Assembly: GCA_015227615.1 (NCBI GenBank)
Contig: JAALGZ010000012.1
Location: 868,001-932,000, forward strand
DNA length: 64,000 bases
Source of the DNA: Labyrinthula sp. Ha
Lineage: Eukaryota; Sar; Bigyra; Labyrinthulida; Labyrinthulaceae
Reading direction: 5' to 3'
Positions 33,701-44,400 of the stretch are shown here, in pieces. Under the pieces are notes generated by a model. That model saw only the letters and a program-made list of their open reading frames with translations, had not been told where the DNA came from and did no database searches. Numbering within the stretch: position 1 is the first letter of the stretch; each line of letters opens with the position of its first letter. Position numbers and translations under genes: made by a program.

Positions 33701-35324
33701 TCACAACGGAGTTTTTTTTGCTTCCATCAGTTTTGTTGTCTAATTTATACGTATTTTCTAAGACATACAGAATGCAGTGGCCGCGGTCTGTCCAAGCGGG
33801 GTTAGAGCGAAGTTACCAACAAACAAGTACACCCAACAATGGATTACATTTATGGATGTGAACTTTGACTTTAACTTGGCCAAGAAGCGATTCTAATTCT
33901 ATGTTCTTAGCTTAACTCTACATGTTGTTCTTAATTCCCGAAACATAGTATTCATGGAACTATTAATTTGGAAGTTGTTGATAAATATATTGTCTATTAA
34001 CCCCTTACCCAACGAACTGAATTGGCCAAATCCCATTCAGCATTGACCTTCTTAAGAAGCGACTTAATTTTTCTTTCACAGAAATTATACTCTTAGATGG
34101 CTCAGGATGACATAACTTTCCTGCATCAGTTTGGCCTCAGAACATTTAATACAAGCCACAGGTATATAGTGGCTAACAAAAAAAAATAAAGAATCTAAAC
34201 ACTACATGACGAAGACAATAGCTAAAACCAGGCAAGATGGAAAAAATGTGCCGTGGCGTTGTTAGAATGAAGTTTGTCTCTTTTTCTTCAAGATTGGACA
34301 GAGTGTGACCAATTTAGCACGACTCTAATAACACTTTTTGCACGGGTAAATAAAAAGTATTCTCTATCAAAAAACAGTCTTGCATCTTAGTTAAAAAGTA
34401 CCCAAACTGAGCAATATATTACTTAGTCGCTTAAAGGCTTTTATGAAGTGAATGTGCAGAAAAAAGCTTGGGTGAGGCATGGACGAATGGAGAATTAAAA
34501 CGAGGCACAAATATCAGTAAATATTGATACCTGGGCAAAATACTTAGCCGGAACAAATTGTTGGTATCTTTTTAGAGTTTGGTGAAAATAATTGCAGCAT
34601 TTATTGGTAATAGCATTTTATGATCGATAAAAAGAAAGTCGCAGGTTTTATCCATCCCTGTGCTATCTACTTACTACTAAGTTGGTTAACTAACTTTAAG
34701 ACTGTTTGGACTTCCACTTGGATTTAAGAGTTAAAGTAGCGTCCATATGTATTTTAAGTTCGAAGGGAATCAACAACAAAAAAGAGAACACATATCTTAG
34801 CTTTTGCTCTTAACTCAAACTTCTGTTGTATATGGAATTTCCTTCATGTGAAGCCATCAGACAAGGAACATAAACTATTTTACTTTAAGCTTTCCACTCA
34901 CTTCGATTTAGTGTCCCTTTGACGAATAGTAATTTTCAAAGAATAAAATGCTCATTACATGCCAACGAAAATAATTCTTTTCCTAGTGCTGCTCTTCACC
35001 ACTTTGGATACGGTGGTAATTAAGTAGCCTTTGAAACTACTATAACTATGAATGTTCTTTCACTATACTGAACTCCACAAAATAATACCACATGCAGTTT
35101 CTCCCACAAGTTATAACAAAACAATTAACCAGAAAAACAGGAATCACAGTTGAACAACATTCCGATACGTGTGACCTCATTTTTCAAGATTAAATACGTT
35201 TGCCTTCATGGCGTCGAACTTCGTGCCAGCCGGAAAGGCACCAATTTTCTCAATAACGCAAATTTAATGTTAATTTAATAAGCACTAAGTTTGCAAACTA
35301 CCCTATCTATTTATTAAAGCTCAG
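30795..35324. other. Gene desert of 4.5 kb
   Basis: No credible open frame. The short frames at 32499-32708 and 32801-32983 look random. No RNA gene or repeat array was recognised. The left end includes the promoter of the TIR-STAND gene. Confidence 0.6.
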
Positions 35325-36344
35325 TTACCCAAGCTTGTCAAGGAGCTGAATAGCCTCTGTGGATGAAGGCCTATTAGCAGGATCTGGGTTGGTTAGCTCG
35401 ACCAATAACCGCCTGATCTGCCTGTCACTTACGTGATCTAGGAATGGACTACAGTGAAAAACACTGTGGAATCTGGTTAAATCAGCAGCATCCTCTTTAA
35501 TCAGTTTCACTATCTCTTTGTCAGTTCCATCGAATGGTCTTTGCCCTGTAAGCATCATAAAGAGTTGAACACCTACAGACCAAACGTCTGACCGACTACT
35601 AAACCTTCCAGCTGTCACAACTTCAGGTGAAAGATAGGAAGCGGTACCTCCTAAGGTTTCCAAAACATCACCTTGCCAGTACTCGTCCATACCAACTTGG
35701 TACATGTCCTTGCGCTTCGCGAAAGACTTGAGTTGAAACTTTTGCGCGGCTCCAAAGTCAATCAACACAAGTTCATTTTTCTCCAGGTCATCATGGTCTA
35801 ACTTGGTTCTAAAGACGTAGTTTTCTGGCTTGCAGTCTAGATGCGAAAAATCCAGTTCATGGCAGGCTTCCAGTGCAACAAGTGATTTGCGAGTAAGCAA
35901 CAGTACTTCAGAGAGAGATAAATTTTCCATATAGAAATTTCTATCTACTATGAAATCAAACAAATCGCCACCCTCCAGCAACTCTTGAACAATGAATGTT
36001 GTAGAATCCGTTTCAAGCACTGAGAAAACTTTAGGGAATACTGCTTTGTACGCGCCATCCATATTAACAGTTTCTAGAAACTCAAGCTCTTTTGCAACAG
36101 AATTGCACTCTGATTTTACAGCTTTCACAGCAACAATACCTTCCGCGTTGACTTGTCTTGGATCTTTTACCGTCGCTTTATAACAGGTACCGAATGACCC
36201 TGTCCCAATTGGCTGGCGTTGAACATCCAAGACTTCAAACAAACTTCTTTCACTTCGAAGCCGCACCTTATGAAAACCTGATTTCATTGATTGATTAGAA
36301 ACAGTTTGCGCAAATCCAAGTGCTCCTGAAAGTCCTCTTCTCAT
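35325..36344 (-). CDS. Serine/threonine protein kinase, non-RD type
   Basis: 339 residues, ATG at 36344. A complete kinase domain fills residues about 40-338: Gly loop GTGSFGTCYKA (47-57), VAVKAV with Lys74, a C-helix Glu near 86-88, catalytic loop HLDCKPENYVF (168-178) with Asp170, Lys172 and Asn175, LIDFGAA with Asp196, and GTASYLSPEV for the activation-loop end. The Arg of HRD is Leu169, so it is a non-RD kinase, usually less dependent on activation-loop phosphorylation. The SDVWSVGVQLFMMLTGQRPF segment is typical of CAMK/AGC-like lobes. No regulatory domain beyond a 35-residue N-terminal tail. The group cannot be fixed by eye; CAMK-like is likeliest. Divergent from the F-box gene. Confidence 0.92.
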   Translation of the reverse strand: MRRGLSGALGFAQTVSNQSMKSGFHKVRLRSERSLFEVLDVQRQPIGTGSFGTCYKATVKDPRQVNAEGIVAVKAVKSECNSVAKELEFLETVNMDGAYKAVFPKVFSVLETDSTTFIVQELLEGGDLFDFIVDRNFYMENLSLSEVLLLTRKSLVALEACHELDFSHLDCKPENYVFRTKLDHDDLEKNELVLIDFGAAQKFQLKSFAKRKDMYQVGMDEYWQGDVLETLGGTASYLSPEVVTAGRFSSRSDVWSVGVQLFMMLTGQRPFDGTDKEIVKLIKEDAADLTRFHSVFHCSPFLDHVSDRQIRRLLVELTNPDPANRPSSTEAIQLLDKLG

Positions 36345-36629
36345 TTTTCCGCTTGTCTTATTGATATATGACGCACTGGAAAATTCCTCGAATTGCTTTG
36401 GGCCTTCGCTCTATCGGGTTTGTTACCCCAATTCTTATGGTAATTAATAATAGCCTTGAACAAGACTGTGATTTTTTTTAAGAAAAGGATAATATGTTAA
36501 ACTTCACATGCCGCTTAGAATACTCTAGATGATTGGTTAAGGAATCCAGATGCATTGTGATTGGCTGGGGAGTTGAAGATTTCTTAATTGATAATTGTTC
36601 AGGGAATTCTATGTTAATGCAGTTAAAAG
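36345..36629. promoter_or_regulatory. Divergent promoter region, kinase and F-box genes
   Basis: 285 bases between two start codons pointing away from each other. It must carry both promoters. A T-run sits near 36473-36479. No clear TATA element. Confidence 0.4.
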
Positions 36630-38720
36630 ATGTTACAGCGTCTAAGCGAAGAAGTGTTGCACCAAGTATGTTGCTATCTTACCAGAACAGATTTATTCAA
36701 AATGTTTCAATGCTCAAAAATCTTTTTGAACAGCCTGACTAGCAACCCTTTCTGGAAACTTTATATTCCAATCCAGAAGCAGGTTACGTTCGTGGCTAAA
36801 GATATATCTAGAAAAGTAGCTCTCACTGACCGCTTTAGAAAATTTTCGAAGGACCAAAGAGCAAAAATAGTAAGAAAACATTTCACATTTTCGGTATTGA
36901 AGGAATTTTCTGAATGTGTAAACAGGAAGACCTCAAAGTGTTTAATTCAGAACGCTGTCCTTGAATCAGTTTCTGGATCAAATTTTGTTCTTATACTTAA
37001 AGAAAATATTCGAATCTATCAACCTTCAGATCCTTTGCAGCCTTTCTTTGAACTCAAGTTTCTCAAGCAAGCCAAAGAGCTTTGTGAAAAGATGAAACTA
37101 GAAGAGAGAAGAAAGAGCCTTTCCTTGTTGAATAACACATCTCTTCTTCAACTAAAACTTGAGCAAAGAAAACTAGTTTCCTCGGATGACGAGGAATCTG
37201 TAAAATTTAATTTGTTTGACAGCAAGACTGCTGCAGCATCTGATGCCATAGTAAATGAACAAAAGGAAGGAGGGGCTGAAGAAACTAGTAATATCTCTAC
37301 AGTAACATTAGCTGATGACTCTGATAAGCATTCTATTTATTCAGATATAGTTTCCTGCTCAGTAGAAAGTGTAAGCTGCTCATCCGAAGCTAGCTTTAAT
37401 TCCTCAAAGGGAAAAGTTAACAAACTGCGAAAGAATAGCAAAAAGAAACCGCGAAGAAGGAAGGAGAAACAAATTTCAGGCTCGAATAAAATCCTATGCT
37501 CAAAAATTTTTACAAACAATTCTGCACCAGAAGCATCGCAGGTTTATTCGGTTTGTTTCATTGTTGAGAAAACTATCTTTCTGCAGCTGGTTTCAATAAA
37601 TGGAAATAACGCTGTACAAAATTTTCTTTTTCCTTTATTGTTCCCAAATTGGATAATTTCAAAGGGGAACCTTATAAATGATTTTTATTTGGAAAAGGAC
37701 AAACTTCTTTGTATACATGGGAACAATAATCTTACATTATGGAAAGTTGACCTCTCTGAACAAAAAGTAAGTTTTGTAACCTGTCACAAACATCAAAATT
37801 TAAATTCTAGGCTGAACGTATTTGGTTTTAGGAAAGGGGCGTTTTTACTGTTGTCTTCGGGAAATCTGCAAAGCCAAGTTTATTTTTTTAACTGTTTTAC
37901 ACATAAATATGATCGCTCAAGGTTACGTTTGAAGCGTGGGTCACTTCTTTTAATCAAGTATCTACCACTTGAAGAGGTCTTGATTCTCCTTCATGAAAAG
38001 TCTAAGACGCTTTTATTCTTCACCTTTCATTCCAATTCACTAAAGTTGATCCTGGTAATAACGCTTCCTCAAGAAGTTCATAACATTGCTCAATCTTTTG
38101 TCCACTCAAGCGTTTTGAATATCATAAGCATAACAAATATTAGACTAAGAGTGTGTTGTCTGTGTGCACTTGATACACCTGGTTCGAGAGAAGTGCTTGT
38201 CCTTGATGTTAAACTAGAAAAGCCTACTGAAGTTTTTCCCCATCAAGAACGATTCAGGTTAAACAGGAAACAAACAGATAAAGTAACTGCAGGATGGTCA
38301 AAACTAGTTAGGTTGCGAGAGCGAAACTATTGTCCTGAAAGTATTTGCATTGACGAATACTTCTTATACTGTGCAACCAATCTAGGTGAGTTGAAGATAT
38401 TTGACGTTACAGGCACTAAGCCAAAGCTGCTGCGAACATTCAAGAATAAACTAGGCCCGTCTCTGCGAAACAAAGTACAGGACACCGAAATACTGTTCAA
38501 CTTTCCTAAGTACATCTCAGTTGCACTTACCTTAAAGAATTCGAAGGTGATACTGGGGCTCTCTTTAACATCATTACTGTCTGCTACCTCCCCCAAGAAT
38601 GGTAGGACGAAAAAAAGAACCCCTGGGAAGAATAGAACATACAAACCTAATCTTTATGTAGAGAGTGATTGGTCCAAAGCTCTTTCGCTTGATTTAACTG
38701 ACCCAATAGTTCATGGGTAA
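36630..38720 (+). CDS. F-box protein with probable C-terminal beta-propeller
   Basis: 696 residues, ATG to TAA. The first 45 residues form an F-box (LQRLSEEVLHQVCCYLTRTD then LFKMFQCSKIFLNSLTSNPFWKLYI), the Skp1-binding motif of SCF ubiquitin ligases. A polar linker with an acidic/Ser-rich part and a basic patch (KKKPRRRKEK, about 275-285) follows. From about residue 300 the sequence is strand-rich with WD-like pieces (LLCIHGNNNLTLWKVDLSE, LYCATNLGELKIFDV), suggesting a degenerate propeller that would bind the substrate. The tail is Lys/Arg-rich. The role as an SCF substrate receptor is inferred from architecture; the target is unknown. Convergent with the eIF3g-N-like gene, 91 bases apart. 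Confidence 0.8.
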   Translation: MLQRLSEEVLHQVCCYLTRTDLFKMFQCSKIFLNSLTSNPFWKLYIPIQKQVTFVAKDISRKVALTDRFRKFSKDQRAKIVRKHFTFSVLKEFSECVNRKTSKCLIQNAVLESVSGSNFVLILKENIRIYQPSDPLQPFFELKFLKQAKELCEKMKLEERRKSLSLLNNTSLLQLKLEQRKLVSSDDEESVKFNLFDSKTAAASDAIVNEQKEGGAEETSNISTVTLADDSDKHSIYSDIVSCSVESVSCSSEASFNSSKGKVNKLRKNSKKKPRRRKEKQISGSNKILCSKIFTNNSAPEASQVYSVCFIVEKTIFLQLVSINGNNAVQNFLFPLLFPNWIISKGNLINDFYLEKDKLLCIHGNNNLTLWKVDLSEQKVSFVTCHKHQNLNSRLNVFGFRKGAFLLLSSGNLQSQVYFFNCFTHKYDRSRLRLKRGSLLLIKYLPLEEVLILLHEKSKTLLFFTFHSNSLKLILVITLPQEVHNIAQSFVHSSVLNIISITNIRLRVCCLCALDTPGSREVLVLDVKLEKPTEVFPHQERFRLNRKQTDKVTAGWSKLVRLRERNYCPESICIDEYFLYCATNLGELKIFDVTGTKPKLLRTFKNKLGPSLRNKVQDTEILFNFPKYISVALTLKNSKVILGLSLTSLLSATSPKNGRTKKRTPGKNRTYKPNLYVESDWSKALSLDLTDPIVHG

Positions 38721-38811
38721 GCAGAAGATGACATTATCGAAAAAGCAGCGGAAAATTAGGTGGACAGTATTTTCTCAGGGTTTACCGTTTACACATGAAG
38801 GTTCTGATTAC

Positions 38812-39329
38812 CTACGTAATGGCGTCTAAGTCCACGTTTTCAATCTTTTCAAACGTCTCTGACTTTATGCTATCGCTTGATGATTTTTTGTTTTGAAGCT
38901 TTTTTTTTTGTACTTTAGCCTTTGGTGACTTCTGAGCTGCTTGTTTAGCGGCCTTTCCAGCTTCTTTTAACCTTTGAATACCATCAATCAACACATCTGC
39001 CGCAGTCTTTTGTGCTTCCTCACTCTTGGGATCAAGAATCTTTATCTCCTCTCTACTTATTTCCGAAATACCTCTTCCACCACCTTCTGTTGCCGCTTTT
39101 CCAAATTTTGGCAGATTCTTCCTTTGCTTTATAGCCTCTTGTTGAGCGTAAGTCTTTCTTATTTCAAGAACACGAGAACACTACCAGAATAAAATCAAAA
39201 GAGAAACTTTACATTTCGAATAAACCCATTATTTTGATCTGCAGAATAACTAATCTTGTTTACAATCCCATTGACATCTGGATTACTTTTCCTGGTGAAC
39301 TTGTTGATGTCGCTGCTTAACATTTGCAT
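38812..39329 (-). CDS. Short eIF3g N-terminal-like protein, two exons
   Basis: Exons 39329-39213 and 39180-38812, joined over a 32-nt intron, give 161 residues. The intron is needed: it contains an in-frame TGA and its length is not a multiple of three. The product starts MQMLSSDINKFTRK and contains VLEIRKTYAQQEAIKQRKNL then PKFGKAATEGGGRGISEISR, which resembles the eIF3g N-terminal region (human RRKNWKKFGNS, plant RSWPKFGDA) that binds eIF3i. The rest is Lys/Ala/Glu-rich. The CCHC knuckle and C-terminal RRM of eIF3g are absent. Either this is a cut-down eIF3g or an unrelated basic protein; the match is short. Start codons of this gene and the cytidylate-kinase-like gene are 106 bases apart. 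Confidence 0.5.
39181..39212 (-). other. 32-nt intron of the eIF3g-N-like gene
   Basis: Donor GTAAAG, acceptor CTGGTAG on the minus strand. It contains a stop in the reading frame and shifts the frame if kept, so splicing is required to join the two coding segments. Confidence 0.85.
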
Positions 39330-39435
39330 TCCTCTGTAAACACTTATTGAATATTATCGAAATTTATCGGATGTGATGATTCTTAAACTGAGTAAACTTA
39401 ACGGAAGAAGAATAAACAACGAGGTCAACAGAATA
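39330..39435. promoter_or_regulatory. Divergent promoter, eIF3g-N-like and cytidylate-kinase-like genes
   Basis: Only 106 bases lie between the two start codons. Both promoters and leaders must fit here. No TATA box recognised. Confidence 0.4.
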
Positions 39436-40379
39436 ATGGTAAAGACTGTTTGGTGTTCATTGCATAGGATATTCTAAGAAAACAGAATTCAGAAACAAGC
39501 AACTATATTATTTCAAATTTTGAGGATAACTCGAAGTTTTTAGACCTATCACAAAAGCAGACCCAACTGATTCTCAGAAGAGATGAGGAAGATGGAGTTG
39601 AGCTGCAAAAAGGGGTTGATATCGGGATAAACAGAGGTAGCTTATCGCCCTTGACTAAAAAACCAGCTTATCATAAAGTAAATGTTCTTGGAAAGAGTCC
39701 TGCAGAGGTTTGCCAGGAGATCTTAGCTGAAGTTAGCGAAGATGTAAACTCAGGTTCTGTTATCGTGGTTGTCGGTAACTCAGGAACAGGTAAAGGAACT
39801 ACAGTTGCTGAACTTTCTTCCCTCCTTCCAAATTGCAGAACTTGGTCAAATGGGAATATTTTCCGTTGTTTTACCCTCCTCTCAAATAAGCACTGTGCAA
39901 GAAATGGGTTTGAAGTCTTGAGTGAACATGTCGAGAAAATCATACCCATGTTTAAGGAGTCTATGCTTTTTGATCCTGAAAAACAAGATATTAGGGTTCT
40001 AAATGCAGAGTTAGACTTAGATTTTTATGTGGAGGATGTAAAAAATACCCTTCTCAAGACAAAAGACATTGGATTGAATATTCCTTTAGTAGCTGGACTT
40101 ACCCAAGGGGAGGCAGTTTCGTTCGCCAAAGATGCGATTTCCTTACTTAAAGCGAAGGGAAATAACATTCTTCTAGAGGGCAGGCAACAAACTGTGGATT
40201 TTATTGAAAGCGAGAACAGATTTGAGCTAATTCTCTCCGATCCCACGATGATAGGTAAGCGAAGAATTGCGCAGGTTATATCAGCCAAGGCTTTAAACAA
40301 GCTGGATGTTGAGGAAGAAAACGACAACGCGGATGTACTTGAAACAATTACCCAGTTGATTGAAACCTTTGAGCTCTAG
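39436..40379 (+). CDS. Cytidylate-kinase-like P-loop protein, two exons
   Basis: Exon 1 is the ATG alone (39436-39438); exon 2 is 39468-40379, giving 304 residues. The long frame has no ATG before the conserved domain, and its upstream 60 codons read as protein back to a clean acceptor (TTCATTGCATAG), so the initiator must be spliced on. The P-loop is VVVGNSGTGKGTTVAEL, followed by CRTWSNGNIFRCFTLL, which occupies the place of the nucleotide-binding DTGAMYR segment in bacterial Cmk. A basic LID-like stretch IGKRRIAQVISAKALN is near the C-terminus. Cmk phosphorylates CMP/dCMP; whether this protein does is uncertain. Convergent with PP2C, 121 bases between stops. Confidence 0.7.
39439..39467 (+). 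other. 29-nt intron directly after the ATG
   Basis: ATG is followed by GTAAAGACTG and the intron ends TTGCATAG. Unspliced, the ATG frame ends at a TAA nine codons past the intron start zone, whereas splicing opens the full kinase-like frame. Same arrangement as eL8 intron 1. Confidence 0.7.
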
Positions 40380-40500
40380 CGGGAAAACTGAAAAAGATGA
40401 AACGCTTCTTAACCCAAAGCTGCCGAGTAATTTATCAGAGCTATTTTTTGAACACGAAAAGAAAGGAAAATAGTGCAAAACTTTCTCCCCAGCATATTAT

Positions 40501-41487
40501 CTAAATCAATGAGTCTACCATACCCTCTCTTACCTCATCACTGCTTACCTTGCTAGCAACCGTCCCCATAGCAGGAGGAGCACCTTTGAAAGAAACTATC
40601 ATAATACTCATATTATCTCCCGAACTCTTTCGGAGACATTCGTTCAACATCATTTCACAAGTATTTGCCAGAGTCATTCCAATTTGGAGAGCAGTCAAAA
40701 CATACCTTGTAGCCTCCAAATTACTCATGACATCCCAGATTCCATCACAAGCAAGAATTAAAAACTGATCCTGCGGAGATCTATCCAGAATTGTCACATC
40801 TGGAAGTACAGTGATCTGCTGTCTACTTGGGGGGAGATTGGGATCCAACTTGTACCTAAAATCCCCAAAACTTCGTGCACTAGCAAGATCCCCGTTCACT
40901 CTATCGTCAACTATCCGACCTCCAGCTTTCTCCACCCGCTCAGTTTCCTTAGGATTTTTAGGCTTATGATCAATAGTAGAAAAAGCAACATTATCGGCCT
41001 TGCATAGCACTGTTCTACTGTCTCCTGTGTTTGCCACAATATAGTGATCAGGCGTGATGAAACAAGCAGTACCTGTGCTTCCACTGAAATCAACTCCGTT
41101 TCTGAACCCTGGTACCTCCTTCAAGTCCTCGTCGCAGTCAATAAAACCTTCCATCATAGCACGGGCCAGAATTTCAGGATCAATTCCGTTCTTGGTGTAT
41201 TCATATGCATCACTGTTTTCAATGAAAGTAAGAACAAATCGAGCAGCAAAAATAGCTGCTTGATCACCACCGTGACCATCAAAAACACCAAAAAAAGCAA
41301 GATTATCATTCTTAGATGTTGGAAGGTGGTGGGCGTGTGCATCCTCCATTGTCACCCGCCATCCTTGCATAGAGGAAAGAGCGAACTGAATGTCGTCTAA
41401 GGGTTTTTTCCCTTTACCTGTGTGAGTTTCCTTCGTTGTGATAGGTTGGGTTAGATAGGGGCTTGGCATAGCTCCAAATAGATCCAT
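40501..41487 (-). CDS. PP2C-family protein phosphatase
   Basis: 328 residues, ATG at 41487. All the metal-binding PP2C motifs are present: QGWRVTMEDAHAHHL, FFGVFDGHGGDQAA, GSTGTACFI, VANTGDSRTVLCKAD, DLASARSFGDFRYK, ILACDGIWDVMSN and SSGDNMSIMIV. PP2Cs are Mn/Mg-dependent Ser/Thr phosphatases that reverse stress and growth kinase signalling. No extra domain besides a short N-terminal tail (MDLFGAMPSPYLTQPITT), so a soluble cytosolic or nuclear enzyme of the Ptc1-3/PPM1 kind. Length is that of a minimal catalytic PP2C. Confidence 0.95.
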   Translation of the reverse strand: MDLFGAMPSPYLTQPITTKETHTGKGKKPLDDIQFALSSMQGWRVTMEDAHAHHLPTSKNDNLAFFGVFDGHGGDQAAIFAARFVLTFIENSDAYEYTKNGIDPEILARAMMEGFIDCDEDLKEVPGFRNGVDFSGSTGTACFITPDHYIVANTGDSRTVLCKADNVAFSTIDHKPKNPKETERVEKAGGRIVDDRVNGDLASARSFGDFRYKLDPNLPPSRQQITVLPDVTILDRSPQDQFLILACDGIWDVMSNLEATRYVLTALQIGMTLANTCEMMLNECLRKSSGDNMSIMIVSFKGAPPAMGTVASKVSSDEVREGMVDSLI

Positions 41488-44400
41488 AATTGCAAGTACT
41501 TTTTATTTAGTTCAGCTGATTGGGTCAATGTTAGAATTGCTTATTTCCTTTCTCTTTGTTCTGTTCTTTCTTGTTTGTTGCACCGGCTCGTTTGCTCTGA
41601 AATAATAGATGGTACTAGTGACGTGGCACAAAATTACTACTGCTTTCCAATTCTAGAGGAGTCTAAGTGCTTTGTATAAACGGATACTTCAAGACCAGGT
41701 AATTTCTATCTATTCCCCAAAAAATACAAAATATTTACAAATATGCTCTTAATATTATCAAGATGAAATACTATGGTTCGAGCTTCATTGGTTAATAAAA
41801 TAATAATATGCTCTGGAATTGCTTAATTGCTTAACTATTTTTATATTCAATACAGAATTTAGGGTGATTATTGCTTAGTCTTGATAATCATTGATTTCAT
41901 GTAACAGATGATCAAGCTTTCCTATATAGATAGAGCTAATCTTAGAGAATACCGTGATAAGCAATCTGAAGTTTGAACGATGTGGACGGTAAATGGTTGC
42001 CTCAGCTAAGTGGGAGAGTGAGCTCATATTAATGAGTCCAAACTCGACTTTTGTTTTCTGCATTTTGTTCGACCAAGATATCTCTGCTGTCCCAGTAGAC
42101 CCAGATATGTTTTGATCCTAATGAGTCTTCCATGAAGATTATATTTCGAGGTTAAAAATAGGAAATTAATTGTCAAGGCAGTTCGGCTTGCAGTTTCAAT
42201 CAAGGCTGTTTGTTTCGTGCAAGAACCCAGTAAAACAATAATAATTTTGAAAAACCGTGAATTTTGGTGACAATTATGGAACTGCACCTCTATCCCCTGA
42301 AGAATACAACAATTAATTTAGTGATTGATCGGTCAAACCTGAAAATTAACAGAATACTAAATGATAACAAAGTCAATAGATTTTTCTCTATTTGATGCCC
42401 ATATTTGCTAAACTGGCAAGATAGAAAAATAATCCCGTGCCGCCCTAGTAATGATAAAATCTTTTCCTGCTGTTGACTACTAACAATGTGCTCTAAACGT
42501 TCTCTTAAAATATTGATGGGATGAATAGCAATAGTTCATTACAGTAAATGGTAAGAAATATAGTTTGATAACGGTTGAAATGATAATTAACCGTATTAAA
42601 CGTCACCTCCAAACCCTTAGCGTCAATAAATACTAAGGTTATCGTTAATACTATTTTTGTTATCAAATTCTTAAGCTCGGGAAACCCGTTTCGTTCTCTG
42701 CTTGATCGGGTTTTATCTCAAAGTATTCTTGAAACCAGGCAAATCTATAAAAATACTACCTTCAAATAAGCTTAGCCGCACCAAAAAAATAAGCCATTCC
42801 AAGCTTCATCCCTTAACGTCTTAGCTAGGGGTTTCTTTCTCATTTAATTATTACAAAATATTGTTTTATAATTTCTGCTTTTTTTCATGATAAAGCAAAC
42901 ATTCAGTTTTTATCTTGTTGACAATTCAAGCCAGAAATTATTCTACTTATATAAAAATACCTGTTTTCACTTTGTACTTCAACATCTATCAATTGGTTTC
43001 TTTAAATGAATCTAAACTTAACAGCTTCCCACACAAGAAAAGCAAGCCTGTACTTAACATTAACAAAGAGCGGCGACAGCTAGAAGGGGTGAACCACGGT
43101 TGAAGGTGTTGCAGGCAATTTTGGGTTTCATCCTCTTAAAACCACTCTTTAATTTCTGATAGTATCCTATTCAGTTGTTCAAATATGTGCCATTTCTCAT
43201 TTTTCTTTTTAAGTTGTTTGGTTTTTACTAAAAATAAAAAAAGTAGAGCTTGTTCATTTTATCAAGAAGGTAGAGGTTAAAGCGACACAACATATTTTAA
43301 TGGTATAACGGTGATAACTGCTTACTCAAATTGGCAAATAATAAAAGATAACGTTTGTAGTTAAAGCTATTGCGTTATTAACCCTACTAGGAATGCATTA
43401 TGATGTCAAATCCTAACACAAAGTTAACTAGTTTTTTTATTCAATTGTGAGCACTAGCTGTGCACTCTTCTCATTCTTAAAGGTTTTTTTTATGTTACGA
43501 TGCAAGGGGGGTCTAATTACATTGTGTTGAACATGCTATCTTCTTACTGTTTCGTGAGGCCTAGGAATTGAATGGCGTTTTTCCGTGACCTGTGTCAGTA
43601 TCAGAATGTTTATTTTCCTCTCACTCGTAAAATGACCACTAGATCATGGTCCGTAAACCTTTATGAGCTACACGGCCGTAGAAATAAACATCATCGATAC
43701 TGTTTCACTGCACTTGTTAGCACAATGAAGTAGTAGTACCTTGCTCTTATACATCTAATGCCTGTACAGGCTGGTAAACATAGCTACAAAATAAAAAGAA
43801 AGGAAAGAAAAGTTCATAAACTTTGAAAATGTGTCAATATCTTTGAATAAGTACACTAATAAAATGGTTCGTAATAACTATGATTAGAAACTGGAACCTA
43901 TTTTGCTTGAAGCAAGGAGAAAGTATCTTTCTTACAACCACCATTAAGAGTTTCGCTGAAGTTCTAAATAACCTTCAATATGATGTGCTTGTAACCATGA
44001 TTTGGAATTCAAAGAGTTTTGTTGTTGCTTACGGTAGTTTCTTATTTTGTTTATCATCTGCTCCATTACATACTCCGCGCACAGAAACTTCCACAGCGTA
44101 GCTGCCCTTGTTAATAGAATATGGGTTTCCTATGTAACCAACTCTTACCCGAGAGTAAGTTCAATGCCCAGGAATGCAAAGCCTCATCCTCGAAATCGGA
44201 AAAGGCAATGATCTAAAATTCTTATTTGTAGTTGCAAATTCATCTTAGAAAATAGGGAAAACTAAGGCCATGGCCGTTTCCCTTACGGTCCAGTCATTAC
44301 AGATCGAACAGGTTTAGCACTGATTTCCTAGTGTAAACTCGAAGAGGGTTACTTAACAGTAGAATGCATGTTTATCTACTCGGGAGATGACTTCGAGTAT

